In this document: positions 11,817 to 23,993 of the stretch, one piece after another
Position numbering within the stretch: the first letter of the stretch is position 1
How the letters are laid out: each line of letters begins with the position of its first letter
NCBI RefSeq assembly: GCF_905171775.1
Contig: NC_053491.1
Location: forward strand, 132,265,983-132,329,982
Length of the DNA: 64,000 nt
Source: Rana temporaria
Taxonomy: Eukaryota > Chordata > Amphibia > Anura > Ranidae
Direction: 5' to 3'
Translations under genes and position numbers: made by a program
Notes under the pieces: generated by a model
The model's database searches: none
What the model was told of the DNA's origin: nothing
What the model saw: the letters and a program-made list of their open reading frames with translations, nothing else

Positions 11817-13450
11817 GTGTGTATTTTTTAATCTTTTAATAGGATATTCTATATTTTGGTTATATGTTTTATGTTTTACTGCATTAACTGTCACTGGAAT
11901 TATTTCTACATAAATAGTAAGATTTTTAAAAGACAGTAACTTTTGATTCTGTTCATAAGGAACATACTGTAGATCAATGTACAGTAAATTTAAACCGATG
12001 AATGCTAGAAGTCACAAAGGAGTTTTATAACCTAAATAAAAGTATGTGCCTTGAGGCCTTATGGTTGTAGTATTCATCACTATCCTCTAATATCCTCATT
12101 TTTCAATAGGGAGTACTATATTTCCATGATAAACAAATCATGCAGCTCCACGCTTTGGTTGAACACATAATGAATAGACGTCCCTTAGACAAAAGGGAAC
12201 AGACATGTTACTGGCACATAATTATGCTACAAATGGAAAGTTTAAAAGAAAGTGAAAGCAATCCATAAATGTTTCTTGGTAGACGCTATGTCTACATATT
12301 TTTTATTTTTTTTACCTCAGCAATGTCTGGTGGAGTGTGTTTTACCTGAGTGCATTCTCATTTGATCATTTTAAGAACAGGAAAAAGGAAATTGCACACT
12401 GGCTGGCTTTATGCTGAAAGTCCGGCAATCCCTTTATTGTTTAAACACACCAAATTCATATTTCTTCTTGTGATTCTGTCCTCCAAACAAAGACCAAATT
12501 GCTTTTAATAGACAGACCATGCAGACCATGTATAAAATATATTATGTTTTGGGAAATAGAATGCTGCTTTACTGTATCTGGATTTATATACATCTTGAAA
12601 TGATTAACTGCACCTGCATTATTCATGAGAATAGATTCATTTAAAGCCTGGTGCATTGCACACATGAAGAAAAAAACAAAAGGTTAAAATAAGAGTGCAT
12701 TATCTCCAAAAGAAAGCATCCTTCTGCCATCTAGTGGTGGATTTTTAGTACAGCAACATTACGGTGCATAGCTGTTAGGAGTTAGTTTAAATTTTCCAGG
12801 ACTTATTCTGTAACATCAAATTCTAACTCCCACCATATATACTACAACCTAAAAAAGAAAAACCTTCACAGACATGTTGGCAATCATTTTGTATACCCCG
12901 AAACTGGTGCAGGAATATGAAGAAGTGGGATGAAAAATGTGTCAACATCATGGACTCACCCCTAACAGATTTGGGTTGTAAAGGTCCTAGGGCCAACAAG
13001 AATTTAGAAAGTACTCAAAAACAACTGCTTCAAGCCCAACTCTGGGAAATGTGAACGTTATCTATTACAGTGGTGCTGCATCCAGACTAGGGGAGAGAAA
13101 AATCAGTTTAATTTACCTGATCCTCTGCTCTGCTGGTAGATGATGCTCCCCTATGCTGTGGCAATGGACAGTCTATTAGTGTCATCACATCCAATGCAGG
13201 GTTATGGACGCTGCATTGCTCTTAATAATGTCAGGACCTTAGACCACTGAAGCATAGGGGAGAAGTTGCTGTGGGGACAGGTCCAGCATCTCTGAGGACT
13301 GGTTAAGTAAATCTATATTAACTTTAGATTGATCCTATGACCTGGAGAATAAGAATCTCCATAGACACTAAAAGGGCATTATTATAAAGCAGCAAATTCT
13401 CTGACAAAAGCTTCCCCAGTATTTATAAAACACATTTGCTGAGAAGATTA
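11817..13450. other. Mostly unrecognised sequence with one CTCF-like motif
   Basis: No ORF or mobile-element ends that I can support. The word CTGCCATCTAGTGGTGG at 12724-12740 reads on the minus strand as a good match to the CTCF core (CCACTAGATGGCAG). Confidence 0.45.
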
Positions 13451-13451
13451 A

Positions 13452-13824
13452 GGGTCCTTTCACACCAGCGGACCGTATGTCCGTTTTTTCATCCATCTGT
13501 TTACGGATGAAAAAGGGACATACATGTATCCCTATGGGATAGCGGGTGTCAGCAGATGAATATCCGCTGACACTCGATCTCATCGGTGTCCGCTATGCTC
13601 TGATTCTGCAGATGGAGGAAAATCCTATTTTTTCCATCCATCTGCAGAGCGGATCGGGTGAACACGGACAGCCGGTCCGTGTTCATCCAATCCCCCCATA
13701 GGGGAGAGCGGAGATCTGCCGCCCTGTCATCTGTCGGCTCAGCGGGGATCAACGGAGCGATCCCTGCTGAGCAAGCGGATATATAAGGAATGGATCCTCA
13801 CGGGATCCGATAGTGTGAAAGGGC
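13452..13824. mobile_element. MITE-like element, GTGTGAAAGG ends
   Basis: GGGTCCTTTCACACC at the left is inverted relative to GTGTGAAAGGGC at the right. The interior is rich in GCGGAT/ATCCGC words, like the Harbinger MITEs at 563 and 27268. The target duplication is unclear. Confidence 0.6.
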
Positions 13825-14048
13825 GTTACTATTTTGTAGCCCAATGTAAGGCATATTTAAAACATATTTGCTCAACGTTCACCAAAGATCCTTAATTTAG
13901 CAATGGCTGTCTGATATATGTCAACATGCACACTTTTAAAGATAGAGAGAGATTTTAAAGTCAGAAGTTTTTTTTTATCTTAAAGCATTTCATGCATTAA
14001 GGTGGTTGTTAACACACTTATGTAAGCTTATATAATCCTGCTTGTTTC

Positions 14049-14563
14049 TTAAAGGGTTACTAAAGGAAATGTTTTCTTTAAAATAACAAACATGTTATAC
14101 AGTACTTACCTCCACTGTGCAGTTCGTTTTGCACAGAGTGGCCCCGATCTACGTCTTCTGGGGTCCCTCGGCGGCTGTCTCTGGTCCTCCCCGCAAGAAC
14201 TCACCACATTCATGCGAGAGAGCTTGCATGGTAATGAGTCCTTGCGGGCGCGCTCCCGTGATACAGCGAACGGCCATAGCCGCTCACTGTATCACTCGGC
14301 CCCGCCCCTCGGCGCGCCGCGACACTGGATGTGATTGACAGCAGCACCAGCCAATGGCTGCGCTGCTCTCAATCCATCCGCTCTAGCCAATCAGCGGCCA
14401 GGCTGAGCGGCAAAGAGGATCTCGGGACCGAGCGCGGGACTTTCAAAGGGTCAGGTAAGTAAAATGGGGGCTCAGGGGGGGCCGGCATCATCAGATGTTT
14501 TTTCACCTTAATGCATAGATTGCATGAAGGTGACATTTGTTTTTTCCTTTACAACTCCTTTAA
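14049..14563. mobile_element. T2-like MITE with TTAA ends
   Basis: TTAAAGGGTTACTAAAGG and CCTTTACAACTCCTTTAA are imperfect inverted termini, with TTAA at 14049-14052 and 14560-14563. The core matches the copy at 10445. It contains CAGGTAAGT at 14452-14460, a perfect U1 5' splice-site match, and another donor-like word on the minus strand near 14107. Confidence 0.8.
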
Positions 14564-15599
14564 TGACAGGGGCTGTGTTTTACAAAAAAAAGCAGTTTAT
14601 ATCTTATTTGCTAGCGCCGATCAGTGATCACGTGACTTGCCAACTCTCTTCTCTACCCACCTGAGAGCTGCAGCGGGCAGGGCCAAGATTCCCCCGCTGA
14701 CGTCAGCCGGGACGAAAGAAAGAGAGAAGGAGAGTGCCAGCCGGTCACAAAATCGCGGGAAGCTGCTCTGAAATACAGTAAAGAAGGCTTTTTTTGTTTT
14801 ATAAAACACAGAGACAGGAGCTCCCAATGGCAGCTGTTTTTTTGCCCCCCTGGGCGGCAGCACCCCCCCTTCGTCTGCCTGCCCGCTATCTGCTGGTCAG
14901 TCCGGCACTCACCCTATCTAGGTGGTGGGTGGCGGGCATCAGGCAGCTGGCAGCGGCTCCTGCGTCCCCTTCTTCATCACTAGGTGCCCAATAGGATCGC
15001 CTGTCCTTTTAGCCAATCGGGTGATGGGTTTCAAGATTGGCAAGGAGGAGGTTTAGTGTTACAAATAGTGAATATTAATTAGCTTTTTATAACATACCTG
15101 GGTGGGCTCAATTTGCATTCTCTGCGCTCCGAGCCCACCTTATTTTGAAGCCTATTTGAGCCTCTGTCTCTAATTAGGTGCTTTTAAAAAAACACCCCCA
15201 TTGGAATTTATGCATCTGGCATTCTGTATAAGGGCCGGATGCATGGATGGGGGGCGGCACCCATACACCCTTAATGGACAGGCCCGCTGGGAGAACCTGT
15301 TATTAAGTAACAAGTAGCATTATATAAGATTTTAAAAGTTATTACAGCAAAGGGGGGGGGGCGTGACACAGGAGCAGACAGGCAGGGAGGAGAAGGGGGA
15401 GAGGGACACAGGGAGACAGAGGAGAGCTGCAGATAGCAGCGCATGATGGAGGGATGTAAACTGACTAAGGTGTCAGGGCTCAGCAGCCATGATATTACAG
15501 AGGGGAGGGTCGAAACTGTCAGGATCAGCCAGGTATTTCAGGTGATACAGGGGGCCAAATTACACAACACAAATACTGTGCTGTTATTTATGCTTCCAA
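14564..15599. other. GC-richer unassigned repeat-like sequence
   Basis: No gene is supported. Short ORFs here have no recognisable domain. Purine-rich runs (15350-15430) and MITE-style words suggest decayed repeats. Confidence 0.35.
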
Positions 15600-15902
15600 A
15601 GGACAGGATCCGCTGTTGTCAATCAGTCAGTCAGCCAATGAGGAGAGAGAGAGAGGGAGTGGGGCAGGGCCGCAGCTCTGTGTCTTAATGGAAACAGGGA
15701 GTTGTGACTTGGCTCGGGTGCCCCCATTGCAAGCTGATTGCTGTGGGGGGACTTGACAGGAGGGAGTGACCAGGAGCACAGAAAAGTGACCCGAGAAGAG
15801 GAGGATTTGGGCTGCTATGTGCAAATCCACTGCCACAGGGCAGGTAAATATAACATGTTTGTTATTTTTATAGAAAAAAACAAGACTTTACAATCACTTT
15901 AA
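15600..15902. mobile_element. Partial T2-like MITE
   Basis: The right end GACTTTACAATCACTTTAA (TTAA at 15899-15902) and AGGTAAATATAACATGTTTG match the T2-like family layout. I could not define the left end. Confidence 0.5.
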
Positions 15903-16083
15903 GCCCTGGAAAGAGTCAAACTACAAGCCTCACAGGGGTCTGTCAGTATAGGAAGACATACAGAAAATACCATCATTATACAGAAACACTTTAGCACATG
16001 GTAAGAGTGCCTGTAAGTAGGCTAAACAAAGAATGTCTCTATAGTATCACAGGGAATGTCATTTTCATTGTGTTAAATAATTC

Positions 16084-16109
16084 ACATATATATATATATA
16101 TATATATAA
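16084..16109. repeat. (TA)n microsatellite
   Basis: Uninterrupted TA dinucleotides. Confidence 0.9.
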
Positions 16110-16408
16110 CACACATCAGTAAAACTGCTTCATTTGCTAGCACCAACATTTTAAGAAACTTGATTGGGTTCATTAATTAATACTAATCAGTACATGATTA
16201 TGCAAGTAGACTTATTTACATATATAGCATAAAAGAATCAGGATTATCTTGATTGCAAATAACAATGCCTGTGACCTATAATAAGGTGATAATTCACATT
16301 TATAAAGAGTAAGGATGAAGTTCAGGTTAACCCTCACCATGAAAATCCAGCATGTTTATAATTTTTAATCATTTTATTGTAGATTTACCATAATGCACTG
16401 CATGGCTT

Positions 16409-16906
16409 TTAAAGTGTTACTAAACCCAGGACCTTGCATTCATTATATCTGGTCTCCGACAGTACACAGAACATGGAAATGCAATCTTTTGAGTAAATAT
16501 AAACTGCCAAATACCTTTTCTCATCAGCAGTATATAGCAGTATTGTGTCCAGCTAAGCATTGGTAAAGCTTGTAGGAGGAGTTTTCATTCTCCTCTGACT
16601 CTGCTATGAGTCTGCATGACCCCTGACCCTCTGTCTGGACAGTACTGATGCTGTCACATGCACCCTTCCAAAAAATAAATACAGTAAATAAAAAAAACTC
16701 TCTATCAATACACACCAAACTGAAAATGTGCTGACCAAGGCTCTGTATTATCAGGAGATGGATTAGGGATGGTGGAAGAAGGGGATTATCAGAGAAGACA
16801 GAAACAAACAGCAATTTTACACAATGCAGAGGTTCCACAGTGAGTATAACAAGCATGCTTTACTGCATATACTGATTTTACTGTTGTGGGTTTAGTAACA
16901 CTTTAA
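16409..16906. mobile_element. T2-like MITE, first of a close pair
   Basis: Perfect inverted ends TTAAAGTGTTACTAAACCC and GGGTTTAGTAACACTTTAA. The interior words (TCTGGTCTCCGACAGTACACAGAAC) recur in the copy at 17348. Confidence 0.82.
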
Positions 16907-16996
16907 TCTATGGCCAGCAGGCTTAAAAAGCCCATTCAAGGGCTTTGGATAAGCCAGTCCCCTCTCTATAAAAGGTTGGGCACTGAGCAGTCATAG

Positions 16997-17180
16997 AGGT
17001 TGATTTAATAAAACTGGAGAGTGCAAAATCTGGTGCAGCTGTGCATTATAGCCAATCAGCCTCTAACTTCAGCTTGTTCAATTAAGTTTTGACAAATAAA
17101 AAAAAACTGTAAGCTGATTTAGGTTTCTATGCAGAGCTACACCAGATTTTGCACTCTCCAATGTTAGAAAGTCAACCCCC
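16997..17180. mobile_element. Short MITE (GGTTGATTTA family)
   Basis: AGGTTGATTTAATAAAACTGG and the reversed ...GTCAACCCCC enclose mirrored GAGAGTGCAAAATCTGGTG words. ATAG flanks both sides (16993-16996, 17181-17184). The same family is at 44121-44280. Confidence 0.7.
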
Positions 17181-17347
17181 ATAGTGTTCATCTATTATAG
17201 AAAATGGATCGGTCATTGTGCAAATAACCCAATTTTTTTATTCTTATTATCTGGGATGTTTTTGTTTTTAATTAAATTTTGTGTGTGTGTGTGTTTTTTT
17301 CAGTCCAATGGTTAGCTTTGTTTTATTTTAGGTCACTGGTTAGCAAT

Positions 17348-17806
17348 TTAAAGTGTTACTAAACCCTGGACCCTGCATTCACTATATCTGGACTCCGACA
17401 GTACACAGAACATGGAAATGCAATTATTTTAGTAAATAATAGCAGTCTTGTGACTTCTATCAGTGTCCGGCCATGCACTGGTTAGAGCTTTTAGGAGGAG
17501 TTTTCATTCTCCTCTAAATGGCCTATGAGGCTGCATGGCTCCTGATCCTTTGTCTGGCCCTGTGCTGATTACATGAAGCTTCCTGGAAAAAAAAAACTCT
17601 CTTTCACTACACACCAAACTGAGCATGTGCAGATTGCCTCCTAGGACTCAACCGATGGATTGGAGACAGTAAAAGAAGGGAGGATCAGAGAAGACAGGAT
17701 ACAACAGCCCTTTTACACGGAGGAGGAGGATCAACCTCGTAAGTTCCACAGTGAGCATAACATGCATGCTTTACTACATATATAGATTGATTTTACTGTT
17801 GTGAGT
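17348..17806. mobile_element. T2-like MITE, second copy, right end lost
   Basis: It begins TTAAAGTGTTACTAAACCC like 16409-16906 and follows it to ATTTTACTGTTGTGAG, then loses its terminal repeat at about 17806, where another repeat abuts. Confidence 0.7.
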
Positions 17807-18245
17807 TCCGTGAATTCCGCCCCAAAAAATATATGGACACTTACCTGTCCAGAGTGCCCGCAATGTCAGAAGCCGATCTGTCCATCAGCTCTCGGATGCT
17901 GCTGACGCCATCTTCTGTAAAGGAATCAGGAAGTGAAGCCTTGAGGCTTCACTTCCTGGTTCCCTACTGCACATGCGTGAGTCACGCTGCGCATTCTCAC
18001 TGGTCCCTGCTGGCTTCTGGGACCTGTGTGTCTCCCAGAAGACAGCAGAGGGGGACAGAGTAGGCACCAAACGTGGCGTAGGTCCCTGCGATCACCGCAG
18101 TGATCTATGCCCGGAAGTGGGAGCAAATACCTGTATTACACAGGTATCTGCTCCCTCCTGAAAGGTGTCCAATGGTGACACCGGAGGGGGGAGGATTCCA
18201 AAAAGCCGAAGTTCCATTTTTGTCCCATCCATGGCACACTTTTTT
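17807..18245. repeat. Fold-back repeat, probably a truncated MITE
   Basis: Local palindromes (AGTGAAGCCTTGAGGCTTCACT near 17930, and AATACCTGTATTACACAGGTAT near 18125) and the tail GAAGTTCCATTTTTGTCCC resemble MITEs elsewhere in the window. The ends are not defined. Confidence 0.4.
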
Positions 18246-18786
18246 TTGCAAGGCTTAAATAAAAAGGGCTTTTGTTATTTTGGGGCTATATTGTTTATCA
18301 TTTATGTTGATAGTGGCATTTTTGCTCAAAGTGCAGCACTTATATGTTGATATCTGATCTTTTGTTTGCATCATGCTGTTGCATAATTTAAAAGAAAAAC
18401 AAAATACGAACAAGAACAATGTCCACCCAACCTTCCTCAAATTATATGACTCACACTCATCACATGGCCAATCCCTGTTGTAAGTATAGAAGCTAGGCAG
18501 CACCTATCCAGTATGCAGTATGCATACCCTCCCACCTCTAGGGCAGCATCCATTTTAGATTCATTCTGAACCTGTATTCTTAGTGAGAGGAGGGACAGTG
18601 TTGCTGCTGCAGATTTTAGAAAAGCGCTAGCTAGGCCAGTGTACTCCAGTCCTGAAAGACTCCTGAAAGACTCATCTGATCTCTGCTGTTATAACAGCAC
18701 CCCAAACAGCCCTTGTTAGGGCTAATCAATCAGTCTGCTTTTTTTTTCTCTGTAATCTGTGCTGCGTGGTTTACAGAGAGAGACAG

Positions 18787-18792
<6 letters not shown>

Positions 18793-18846
<54 letters not shown>
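18793..18846. repeat. (GA)n microsatellite
   Basis: Uninterrupted GA dinucleotides in the 5' region of the hAT pseudogene. Confidence 0.95.
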
Positions 18847-18848
<2 letters not shown>

Positions 18849-18959
18849 TAATTTTTTGGAGTTAGGCAGGCTAGTCAGTTAATGTTACAGTGTGTAGAGG
18901 ATATATATACATCCCCAGAGTTGCACATATATTTATACACTGTATAGTTTAGTTAGATT

Positions 18960-19165
18960 AGAGGTGCAGGGTGCTGTGTAATATAAAGGGATCCAGTGGT
19001 GCAGGGTGCTATGTAAAGGGGCCCAGAGCTGTGGGGTGCTGTGTATTGTTAGGGGCCCAGTGGTGCAAGCTGCTGTGTAATATAAAGGGGTCCAGTGGTG
19101 CTGGGTGCTATGTAGAGGGGCCCAGAGCTGTGGGGTGCTGTGTAATGTAAGGGGCCCAGGCTCAC
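18960..19165 (+). repeat. Short tandem repeat in the hAT leader
   Basis: About two copies of a unit of roughly 110 bp made of GGTGCTGTGTAAT and GGGGCCCAGAGCTGTGGG words. Confidence 0.6.
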
Positions 19166-19171
19166 AGTATT

Positions 19172-19510
19172 AACTGTGCCCACCTGCCTGCCAGTGCCAC
19201 ATCTCATCTATATTGTGATGGCACAGTTGATAAGATATAAAAACAAAATTCACTGCAATACTAAATAGTAGTCTTTTGTCTGCCAGGGTGTCTTTGCCTC
19301 ACAGGGTAAACTGTGCCCACCTGCCTGCCAGTGCCACATCTCATCTATATTGTGTTGGCACAGTTGATAAGATATAAAAACAAAATTCACTGCAATACTA
19401 AATAGTAGTCTTTTGTCTGCCAGGGTGTCTTTGCCTCACAGGGTAAACTGTGCCCACCTGCCTGCCAGTGCCACATCTCATCGATATTGTGTTGGCACAG
19501 TAGCTTGCAC
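19172..19510 (+). repeat. 137-bp tandem repeat in the hAT leader
   Basis: The phrase AACTGTGCCCACCTGCCTGC recurs at 19172, 19309 and 19446, exactly 137 bp apart. About 2.4 units, nearly identical, end about 30 bp before the first transposase ATG. Confidence 0.9.
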
Positions 19511-19540
19511 GCATAGTACAACTAAACTAATCTAAAAAAA

Positions 19541-22500
19541 ATGACAGGCAGAGGCAGGCCACCCCGCAGGGGCCGTCGGGGTCGTGGTGCTGTGATTCCC
19601 TTTGGCCCTAGAATAATGCCCAGTGTTCAGAGGCCACGTACCCTGAACTCAAAAAGTTCTGAGGACATAGTTGACTGGCTAACACAGGACACCCAATCTT
19701 CTACAGCTTCCGCTTGGAACCTTGACGCACCATCCTCCTCCAGCTCAGCTTCGGGCACCTCTCAAGTTACCACTCGCCCGCATGCCGCCACCACCAACAC
19801 TAGCATCACAGCTGCTTCACTTGATCTGTCAGAGGAGTTATTTAACCATTATTGCCAGAGGATGTAGATAAAAGGGATATGAGTCAGGCAGCATTACACA
19901 CATGGACGTATGGTGTAATGATGATGATGTACCCGCTGCCGCTTCCTTTGCTGAGTTGTCAGATACAAGTGAATCGGTTGATGATGACGATGTGTCCGGG
20001 GATGTCACGTGGGTGCCCACTCGAAGAGAAGAAGAACAGGGGGAAAGTTCAGATGGGGAGACAGAGAGGAGGAGGAGGAGACGAGTTGGAAGCAGGGGGA
20101 GGTCATCGCAAGGAGCTAGTGGCACAGTCAGACAGCATGTATCGGCACCAGGGGTCAGCCAGACAGCACGCCAATCAACGCATGCTGTTGCCACCACCAG
20201 AATGCCGGTATTGCAAAGCTCAGCAGTGTGGCATTTTTTTGTGTGTCTGCCTCTGATAACAGCGATGCCATTTGCAACCTGTGCCAAAAGAAACTGAGTC
20301 ATGGGAAATCCAACACCCACCTAGGTACAACTGCTTTGCGAAGGCACATGATCGCACATCACAAACGCCTATGGGATCAACACATGATGACGAGTACAAG
20401 CACCACACAAGCTCAAAGCCACCATCCTCCTCCTGGTGCAGCATCTTCACTCCCGTCAACCACTGCTGTCCTCCTTGCCCCCTCTCAACCATCCGCCACT
20501 CAGTCTCTCACCTTGAACAGTTCCTGCTCATCTGCCCACAGTCAGGTGTCTGTCAAGGACATGTTTGAGTGTAAGAAGCCAATGTCACAGAGTCATCCCC
20601 TTGCCCGGCGTCTGACAGCTGGCTTGTCGGAACTATTAGCCCGCCAGCTTTTACCATACAAGCTGGTGGAGTCTGAGGCCTTCAAAAAATGTGTAGCTAT
20701 TGGGACACCGCAGTGGAAGGTACCCGGCCAAAATTTATTTTCACAAAAGGCAATTCCCAACCTGTACTCTATTGTGCAAAGGGAGGTCATGGCATCCCTG
20801 GCACACAGTGTTGGGGCAAGGGTCCATCTGACCACTGATACCTGGTCTGCAAAGCACGGTCAGGGCAGGTATATCACCTACACTGTGCATTGGGTAAACC
20901 TGCTGATGGCTGCCAAGCATGTAATGCGTGGCTCTGCAGAGGGGTTGGTGACACCGCCACAACTTGCAGGCAGGTCTGCTGCCACCTCCTCTACTCCTCC
21001 TACTCCATCCTCTTTGATAACCTCCTCAGCTGAGTCCTCTTCTGCTGCTGCGTCTTGCTCCACATCAAATGCACCCCCCAGCTCCCCAGGGGCTATTCCA
21101 CATCCCGGATACGACAGTGTCACGCCATCTTGGGGTTGACTTGCCTGAAAGCAGAGAGTCACACCGGACCAGCACTCCTGTCCTCCCTAAACGCACAGGT
21201 GGATCAGTGGCTGACTCCGCACCAACTGGAGATTGGCAAAGTGGAGTGTGACAATGGAAGCAATTTGTTGGCGGCATTGAATTTGGGCAAGTTGACACAT
21301 GTCCCGTGCATGGCACATGTGTTGAATCTGATTGTACAACGCTTTGTGCATAAGTACCCAGACTTACAGGACGTCCTCAAGCAGGCCAGGAAGGTGTCTG
21401 ACCATTTCAGGCGTTCCTACACAGCCATGGCGCACTTTTCAGATATCCAGCGGCGAAACAACATGCCAGTGAGGCGCTTGATTTGCGTTGAATTTCAACA
21501 CTCCTAATGTTCGACCGCCTGCTCCAACAAGAAAAAGCCGTCAACGAGTATTTGTATGACCGGGGTGCTAGGACAGCCTCTGCGCAGCTGGGAATTTTTT
21601 TGGCACGTTACTGGATGCTCATGCGCAATGCCTGTAGGCTCATGCGTCCTTTTGAGGAGGTGACAAACCTAGTTAGTTGCACTGAAGGCACCATCAGCGA
21701 CATCATCCCATTTGTTTTCTTCCTGGAACGGGCCCTGCGAAGAGTGCTGGATCAGGCCGTAGATGAGCGTGAAGAGGAAGAGGAAGAGTTGTGGTCACCA
21801 TCACCACCAGAAACAGCCTTATCAGCATCACTTGCTGGACCTGCAGAAACGCTGGAAGAGGAGTGTGAGGAAGAGGAGTCAGAGGAGGAATGTGGCTTTG
21901 AGGAGGAGGAAGACCAACCCAAGCAGGCATCCCAGGGTGCTCGTTGTCACCTATCTGGTACCCGTGGTGTTGTACGTGGCTGGAAGGAAGAACAGACCTT
22001 CAGTGAGATCAGTGAGGACGAGGAACGGGACATGAGTAGCTCGAAGGAGAACGACCTGTACTGGGTGGCCACGCTACTAGACCCCCTGTATAAGCAGAAA
22101 GTGCCTGAAATGTTACCAAATTACCGGAAGTCGGAAAGGATGTAGCAGTTCCAAAATAAATTGAAAAGTATGCTTTACACAGCATACAAGGGTGATGTCA
22201 CACCACAATGGGAATCTAACAGTGGAAGAGGTGAAAGAAATCCTCCTCCTACCATGACCACGCCGGTAAGGACAGGACACTTTACAGACGTGTTGTTGAT
22301 GGAGGACATGCAGAGCTTTTTCAGTCCTACGCATCGCCACAGCCCTTCGGGGTCCACCCTCAGAGAACGACTTGAACAACAGGTAGCAGTCTACCTCGCT
22401 TAACTGCAAATATCAACACTCTGAGGAGCGATGAACCCCTTGACTACTGGGTGTGCAGGCTTGACCTGTGGCCTGAGCTATCCCAATTTGTGATAGAACT

Positions 22501-22675
22501 TCTGGCCTGCCCCGCTTCAAGTGTCCTTTCAGAAAGGACCTTCAGTGCAGCAGGAGGTATTGTCACTGAGAAGAGAAGTCGCCTAGGTCAAAAAAGTCTA
22601 GATTGCCTCACCTTTATTAAGATGAATGAGGCATGGATCCCGAAGGGACTGACAGTGGGCGATACATTTTGACTA
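19541..22675 (+). pseudogene. hAT transposase pseudogene with BED finger
   Basis: Frameshifted relative of the intact transposase at 47481. From 19541 an Arg/Gly-rich N-terminus (MTGRGRPPRRGRRGRG) opens, followed after a frameshift by an acidic and Arg-rich stretch (19902-20297). The BED-type finger (CNLCQKK...HMIAHH) starts near 20270. The first catalytic Asp lies in LTTDTW (near 20830) and the second in ECDNGSN (near 21250), with the conserved HVPCMAHVLNL after it. An acidic insert is at 21760-21920. The C-terminal dimerisation domain with the catalytic Glu (VLSERTFSAAGG) is at 22520-22560. At least four frame changes or stops (near 19870, 20240, 21060-21140, 21500, 22145) break it. All three DDE residues survive but in different frames, so no functional protein is expected. 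Confidence 0.9.
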
Positions 22676-22679
22676 AAGG

Positions 22680-23547
22680 CCTGATGAGATGAACTTCCTT
22701 GGGCTAAAAATGGTCCACACGCTGCTGTATTTTATCTCTGCATGCCGGATGACTTGCATGACTTATCCGCCACCAACTAGGATTCAAGCCTCAATGTTTT
22801 AGTGCACTTTCTGCCTTGAAAACATCAATTTTTCTGGCCGCTGCTACAATACCTAATTTTTCAGGCATGTGTATATGCCTAATTTGTCTGGCTTCTGGTG
22901 CAGCACTGTGGCTGCAAAAACAAAACAAAAAAAAAGGCACATACATGTGTCAATTCCCCTTCGTGGTCGTTACCTTGTTGTGGTGAAGGGGCTTGCGTAT
23001 CACAATGAAACGACCACCTCTATGAGTGTGTTGGCAATGGCAATGTTGGCACACCCCAGATGATACGGTCGCTGCTTCATTGTGAACAGACCAAAAGCGA
23101 TCGGCTGGATAATTTTGCATAGAAAAAACACATTATTTTTCTTTGTGATCATCTAAGGTGACCATTAAAGCCTACTAGGCCAACAATGGGACCACACTGC
23201 AGAATCATTTGTTTTCTGGGTCACTTAACTGTCACTGAACTACCTCAGCACGACCATAGGCTTTGAAAAAACCCCATCGCCTGCAATCTCCAAAACGTGC
23301 GCATGAGCACAGTCATCACTATACCAAGATTGACGCATAGAGGAATAAAATTTATGTCATGAGTGTGTCAACTATTGACAACTCTTTGCGGTTGTCTAAA
23401 TTCTATTCCATACATGTCTCCTGATAGGGGACGTAACAGGGATTAAACTGATAGGAATAGTACTACTTAACATACCACTCATATTGGGATAGCACAGTAC
23501 ATTACACGGCGCACGCACAGATTTTTGTTAATTTAAAAAAAAAAGAG
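22680..23547 (+). other. 3' region of the hAT pseudogene, no gene seen
   Basis: It follows the transposase stop and has no supported ORF. It continues until a second, partial transposase copy begins at 23548. Confidence 0.45.
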
Positions 23548-23657
23548 CACAGCCTCTGCGGAGCTGGGTATTTTTTGGCCGCATTACTGAACGCTCATGC
23601 ACAATGGCTATAAGCTCATGCGTCCTTTTGCAGAGGTGACAAACCTGGTCAGTCAAA
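23548..23657 (+). pseudogene. hAT transposase fragment, left of the Penelope insertion
   Basis: The sequence from AGCACAGCCTCTGCGGAGCTG to GTGACAAACCTGGTCAGT matches 21578-21680 of the transposase pseudogene. It continues at 29064 after the Penelope pair. The 9 bases TCAGTCAAA at its right edge (23649-23657) are the target duplication. Confidence 0.85.
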
Positions 23658-23951
23658 GAAAAAATTAAGGGTTCAGGGAACCCCCGTAAACCCTGAAACA
23701 CCAACAGTAAAGGTGGGCGGGGAGGACTATAGCAGTACTTGGTAAAGTAGATACACTCAGAATCGAGCTATCATTAAAATAAGTTTAACAAAATTTATTG
23801 ACATAGTATAAAAAACAAGAATTAAAAACAGAAAATATATTGATAAAATAATACACAAGACGTGACGGCAAACTGATCATCAAGCGTGCAATCCCTCGAA
23901 GAGGGGGGAGTTTCAGGTGAGGAGTTGGGGTCACGTAATGGACAATCTCGG

Positions 23952-23993
23952 GTCTCTACTAGTTTTGCGATTAATATCGCTTCGTCAGGAGAC
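23952..23993 (-). ncRNA. Hammerhead-like motif, left Penelope copy (core mutated)
   Basis: Same fold as at 28651-28692: stem I GTCTC/GAGAC, core CTGACGA, stem II GCGAT/ATCGC and palindromic stem III. Here the conserved GAAA is AAAA, which should impair cleavage. Confidence 0.5.

Noticed and set aside
19541..21139. Host ZBED gene
   Set aside because: It lacks introns, has frameshifts and stops throughout, and is flanked by hAT-type sequence. A transposase pseudogene explains it.
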